The position numbers were made by a program, and so were the translations under genes. Positions 13,390 through 15,629 of a stretch of 15,629 nucleotides of DNA are shown here, piece by piece. Location of the stretch: positions 1 to 15,629 of the forward strand of contig RGEP01000019.1 in NCBI GenBank assembly GCA_009918225.1, given 5' to 3'. The notes below the pieces were generated by a model. That model searched no databases. It saw only the letters and a list, made by a program, of their open reading frames with translations, and was not told the origin of the DNA. This DNA comes from Betaproteobacteria bacterium. GTDB taxonomy: Bacteria > Pseudomonadota > Gammaproteobacteria > Burkholderiales > Burkholderiaceae_C. Positions within the stretch are counted from its first letter, which is position 1. Each line of letters begins with the position of its first letter.

Positions 13390-14103
13390 TCAGGTCACCT
13401 TGCGCCTGAGGCCCTCGGCATCGAAGGTCTCCTGCGTGGCCGCATCCTGGGGCACACAGGGCTCCAAGGGCAGTTGGCGGTTCTGTGCGGCCAGCTTTTC
13501 AATGGCGGCCCACAACAGGGCAATCTGATGCTCATGGCCCGCCGCGTTGTCGATAAGACTGCGCATGGCCTGCGACACCGGGTCATCACCCTGGGTGACC
13601 CCATAGGCTGAAAAGCCCATGCGCGCTGCAACGGCTTCGCGCAGGGTGTCGGCTTCGGCTTGAATGATGCGCGCACCATCGCCCACGGTGAAGCCGCCCA
13701 AGACTTGAGAGTTGGCCCCCACGATGACACCCTTGCCCAAGGTGGGGTGGCGCTTGGCGCCGCGTGTCAGCGAGGTGCCGCCCAGGGTCACCCCCTGGTA
13801 AATGGTGCAGTCGTCACCGATCTCAGCGGTTTCGCCCACCACCACCCCCATGCCGTGGTCGATGAAGACCCGCCGGCCGATGGTGGCGCCGGGATGGATT
13901 TCGATACCGGTAAACCAACGCGCAAGCTGCGAGATGAAGCGGCCCAGCCACTTGAGGTCGGCTTGCCAGCAGGCGTGAGCCCACCGGTGCAGCACCAGCG
14001 CATGCAAACCGGGGTAGCAGGTGAGCACCTCCCAAGACGAGCGGGCGGCCGGGTCGCGCTCACGGATGCAGGCGATGTCTTCTCGCAGTCGATCAAACAT
14101 CAT
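13390..14103 (-). CDS. cysE: Serine O-acetyltransferase CysE with an internal deletion in the beta-helix
   Basis: CysE acetylates serine with acetyl-CoA, the first step of cysteine synthesis. The 237-residue product has the N-terminal FDRLREDIACIRERDPAAR and WEVLTCYPGLHALVLHR helices, HPGATIGRRVFIDHG (70-84) with the catalytic histidine His83, GETAEIG, TIYQGVTLGGTSL, and hexapeptide turns up to GGFTVGDG (residue 143). Then the last coils are missing: relatives continue with a GSNAVVTKPVPAG and AVGNPARI block before IQAEAD, but here GDG-ARI runs straight into IQAEAD (junction near 13669-13677). About 23 codons are lost in frame; relatives are about 260 residues. Those coils help form the acetyl-CoA pocket, so activity is doubtful. 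ATG 14103 overlaps the trmJ stop as ATGA. Confidence 0.9.
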   Translation of the reverse strand: MMFDRLREDIACIRERDPAARSSWEVLTCYPGLHALVLHRWAHACWQADLKWLGRFISQLARWFTGIEIHPGATIGRRVFIDHGMGVVVGETAEIGDDCTIYQGVTLGGTSLTRGAKRHPTLGKGVIVGANSQVLGGFTVGDGARIIQAEADTLREAVAARMGFSAYGVTQGDDPVSQAMRSLIDNAAGHEHQIALLWAAIEKLAAQNRQLPLEPCVPQDAATQETFDAEGLRRKVT

Positions 14104-14951
14104 TTGAGTGTAGTGCGCGGGGGCATTTGGCGTGTGGCTGGGGGCGCAGGCGGGTCTTCGCAGGCCAGGCCCGCCGCCCGCTCCACCGCGCGGGCCATTC
14201 CCCGCAGGATGTGCACCTCTTCCTGGGCCAAAGGGGTTCGATTGAGCAGCTGTTGCAGCCGAGGCATCAGCTTTTTGGGCGCCTGGGGGTCCAAAAAGCC
14301 CACCGCCTGCAACACCTGCTGCCAGTGCAGCAACACCCCGGCCACGGCCTGTGCATCGGCCCACTGCGCTGCCGGGCTGCGGCCCTGAACCTCAAAGCCC
14401 CCCAAAGCCTGCCGGTACTCATAGGCCAGAAGTTGCACCGCTTGTGCCAGGTTCAGCGAGCCGTAGCCGGGGTGCGTGGGAATACTCAGGCACACATGGG
14501 CTCGGTACACATCCTCATTGGACAAGCCATATCGCTCGCTGCCCAGCACAAAGCCCAAGCGGGGGGCCTCAGGCGGGCTGGGCGGCTCCGCAGCGCTGGT
14601 CAAGCCCAGCGCGCCCGGCCAGCCGCTGCCCTGCAAGGCCTCAAAAAAAACCCTGGGCGCGGCCGTGGGCGGGCCAAAGTCACGCGGGGTCATCGCGGTG
14701 GCGCACACCAGTTGAACGCCGTCGAGCGCGTCCTCCATGCGGTCCACCACCCGCGCGCGGGTCAACACATCGGCCGCGCCACTGGCCATGGCCACCGTCT
14801 CTTCATGCGACAGGACATCCGCAAAGCGCGGCCTGACCAAGACCAGGTCGCCAAAGCCCATGACCTTCATGGCGCGCGCCGCCGCCCCAACATTGCCGGG
14901 GTGGCTGGTTTCGATCAGGATGAATCGGGGGGTGGGATCCAGAACGGGCAT
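14100..14951 (-). CDS. trmJ: tRNA (cytidine/uridine-2'-O-)-methyltransferase TrmJ
   Basis: TrmJ 2'-O-methylates position 32 in the anticodon loop of several tRNAs, using S-adenosylmethionine. The 283-residue SPOUT-family protein shows motif 1 RFILIETSHPGNVGAAARAMK (9-29), ATAMTPRDFG, motif 2 VLGSERYGLSNED (135-147) and motif 3 SLNLAQAVQLLAYE (165-178), the parts of the trefoil knot that hold the cofactor. A helical C-terminal extension (PKKLMPRLQQLL ... EEVHILRGMARAVE) is typical of TrmJ. ATG 14951 is chosen because the family starts just before motif 1; the frame continues upstream only through the suhB promoter region. Its stop overlaps the cysE start, so the two are co-translated. Confidence 0.95.
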   Translation of the reverse strand: MPVLDPTPRFILIETSHPGNVGAAARAMKVMGFGDLVLVRPRFADVLSHEETVAMASGAADVLTRARVVDRMEDALDGVQLVCATAMTPRDFGPPTAAPRVFFEALQGSGWPGALGLTSAAEPPSPPEAPRLGFVLGSERYGLSNEDVYRAHVCLSIPTHPGYGSLNLAQAVQLLAYEYRQALGGFEVQGRSPAAQWADAQAVAGVLLHWQQVLQAVGFLDPQAPKKLMPRLQQLLNRTPLAQEEVHILRGMARAVERAAGLACEDPPAPPATRQMPPRTTLK

Positions 14952-14978
14952 GTTCCAAGGCGGCGCCCGGCGCCGACC

Positions 14979-14984
14979 TACAAT
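14979..14984 (+). promoter_or_regulatory. Putative -10 box (TACAAT) for suhB
   Basis: TACAAT reads toward suhB but lies 136 bases before its ATG, which would give a long leader. The leader contains a 12-base palindrome CGCACCGGTGCG at 15070-15081. No clear -35. The rest of the 14952-15120 gap shows no ORF or RNA gene that I recognise. Confidence 0.4.
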
Positions 14985-15120
14985 CGCAGCTTCCGGCATT
15001 GTCGCCCCCGGCGCCGTGCCCGCGCTCTTTTCCCTGCCAGCCCCCTGCCCCCGCACCCGCGTGCACCTTCGCACCGGTGCGATTGCATTCCACGCCCACA
15101 CCTGCCCGAGGACGCCCGCC

Positions 15121-15629
15121 ATGTCGCAGCAAACCCTGCACCCCATGCTCAACATCGCCGTGAAGGCCGCGCGCACGGCGGGCGCGATCATCAACCGGGC
15201 TTCCCTGGACGTGGAGGTGCTCAAGGTGGGAAGCAAGGGGGCCAATGACTTCGTCACCGAAGTGGACCAGGCGGCCGAGCGGGCCATCATCGAAACCCTT
15301 TTGCAGGCCTACCCCGACCACGGCATCTTGGCCGAAGAGAGCGGCCGCGAGCACGGCCATGCCGACAGCGAGTACACCTGGATCATCGATCCGCTGGACG
15401 GCACCACGAACTTCATCCACGGCTTTCCGTTCTATGCCGTCAGCATCGCGCTGGCCCACCGCGGCGTGCTGCAACAGGCGGTGGTCTACGACCCTACCCG
15501 CAACGACCTGTTCCACGCGTCCCGGGGCCGTGGCGCCTACCTCAACGACCGGCGGCTGCGCGTGAGCAAGCGCACCCGCTTGTCCGAATCCTTGGTGGGC
15601 ACCGGCTTTCCTTTTCGCAAGGGTGACAA
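15121..15629 (+). CDS. suhB: Inositol-1-monophosphatase family protein SuhB, N-terminal part
   Basis: This is a magnesium-dependent phosphatase of the inositol monophosphatase family. In E. coli SuhB also joins the NusA/B/E/G antitermination complex that makes rRNA. The first 169 residues are in the window: LHPMLNIAVKAARTAGAIIN, ANDFVTEVDQAAE, the metal ligands Glu72-Glu73 in ILAEESG, the family signature WIIDPLDGTTNF (87-98) with Asp90 and Asp93, VYDPTRNDLF, and GRGAYLNDRR. The gene is intact as far as it runs and leaves the right edge. It is divergent from trmJ, a common arrangement in Burkholderiales. Confidence 0.96.
   Translation, partial: MSQQTLHPMLNIAVKAARTAGAIINRASLDVEVLKVGSKGANDFVTEVDQAAERAIIETLLQAYPDHGILAEESGREHGHADSEYTWIIDPLDGTTNFIHGFPFYAVSIALAHRGVLQQAVVYDPTRNDLFHASRGRGAYLNDRRLRVSKRTRLSESLVGTGFPFRKGD

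Noticed and set aside
14952..15290. N-terminal extension of TrmJ into the suhB region
   Set aside because: It would run antisense to suhB and its promoter; conserved sequence begins just after ATG 14951.
1..15629. Defence system, prophage, integron, CRISPR array or biosynthetic cluster
   Set aside because: Every substantial gene belongs to a known housekeeping or transport family and there are no spaced repeats, transposases, integrases or attachment sites.

Overview
The window is GC-rich, densely coded chromosomal DNA from a betaproteobacterium. Protein families and gene order (uvrB / aromatic aminotransferase divergent pair, coiled-coil protein-zapA-6S RNA, rpsU-yqeY, pmbA / darP-mogA, trmJ-cysE, suhB) point to Burkholderiales, most likely Comamonadaceae. 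This assignment is from remembered family sequences, not from a search. I see no phage, insertion sequence, CRISPR array, tRNA, rRNA or defence island, and no gap over 300 bases without a gene.

Layout. 1-497 (-) is the 5' part of uvrB, divergent from a tyrB/aspC-type aminotransferase (596-1804, +). Next on the + strand are an intracellular PHB depolymerase phaZ (1976-3307), an orphan ferredoxin-like rsxB (3358-3969) and nth (3966-4595); rsxB and nth are coupled by an ATGA overlap. Then come a small coiled-coil gene, zapA and the 6S RNA (4691 to about 5227), a TauE/SafE permease (5238-6047), rpsU (6104-6316), a GatB/YqeY-domain gene (6399-6863) and a small DUF442-type protein (6918-7274). A split TRAP transporter follows: dctQ-dctM on + (7338-9364) and dctP on - (9484-10566), with a long two-way terminator hairpin at 9386-9431. 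pmbA/tldE (10676-12058, -) is divergent from darP-mogA (12081-13385, +). mogA converges on trmJ-cysE (14951-13390, -), whose stop and start overlap as ATGA. suhB (15121 onward, +) runs off the right edge.

The functions are mostly housekeeping: DNA repair (uvrB, nth), tRNA and ribosome work (trmJ, rpsU, darP), cell division (zapA), global transcription control (6S RNA), cofactor and amino acid metabolism (mogA, cysE, tyrB), storage polymer use (phaZ) and organic acid uptake (TRAP).

I found no new multi-gene system. The most notable observations are two apparent internal losses in conserved genes. zapA keeps its first ~47 codons and then runs directly into the 6S RNA gene, with its C-terminal helix missing. 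cysE lacks about 23 codons at the end of its left-handed beta-helix, and the join looks like recombination between two short repeats encoding Ala-Arg-Ile. Either could be real decay or an assembly error, and reads would decide. Smaller observations are a palindrome at the probable phaZ start site, a perfect inverted repeat between uvrB and tyrB, and a probably leaderless pmbA.
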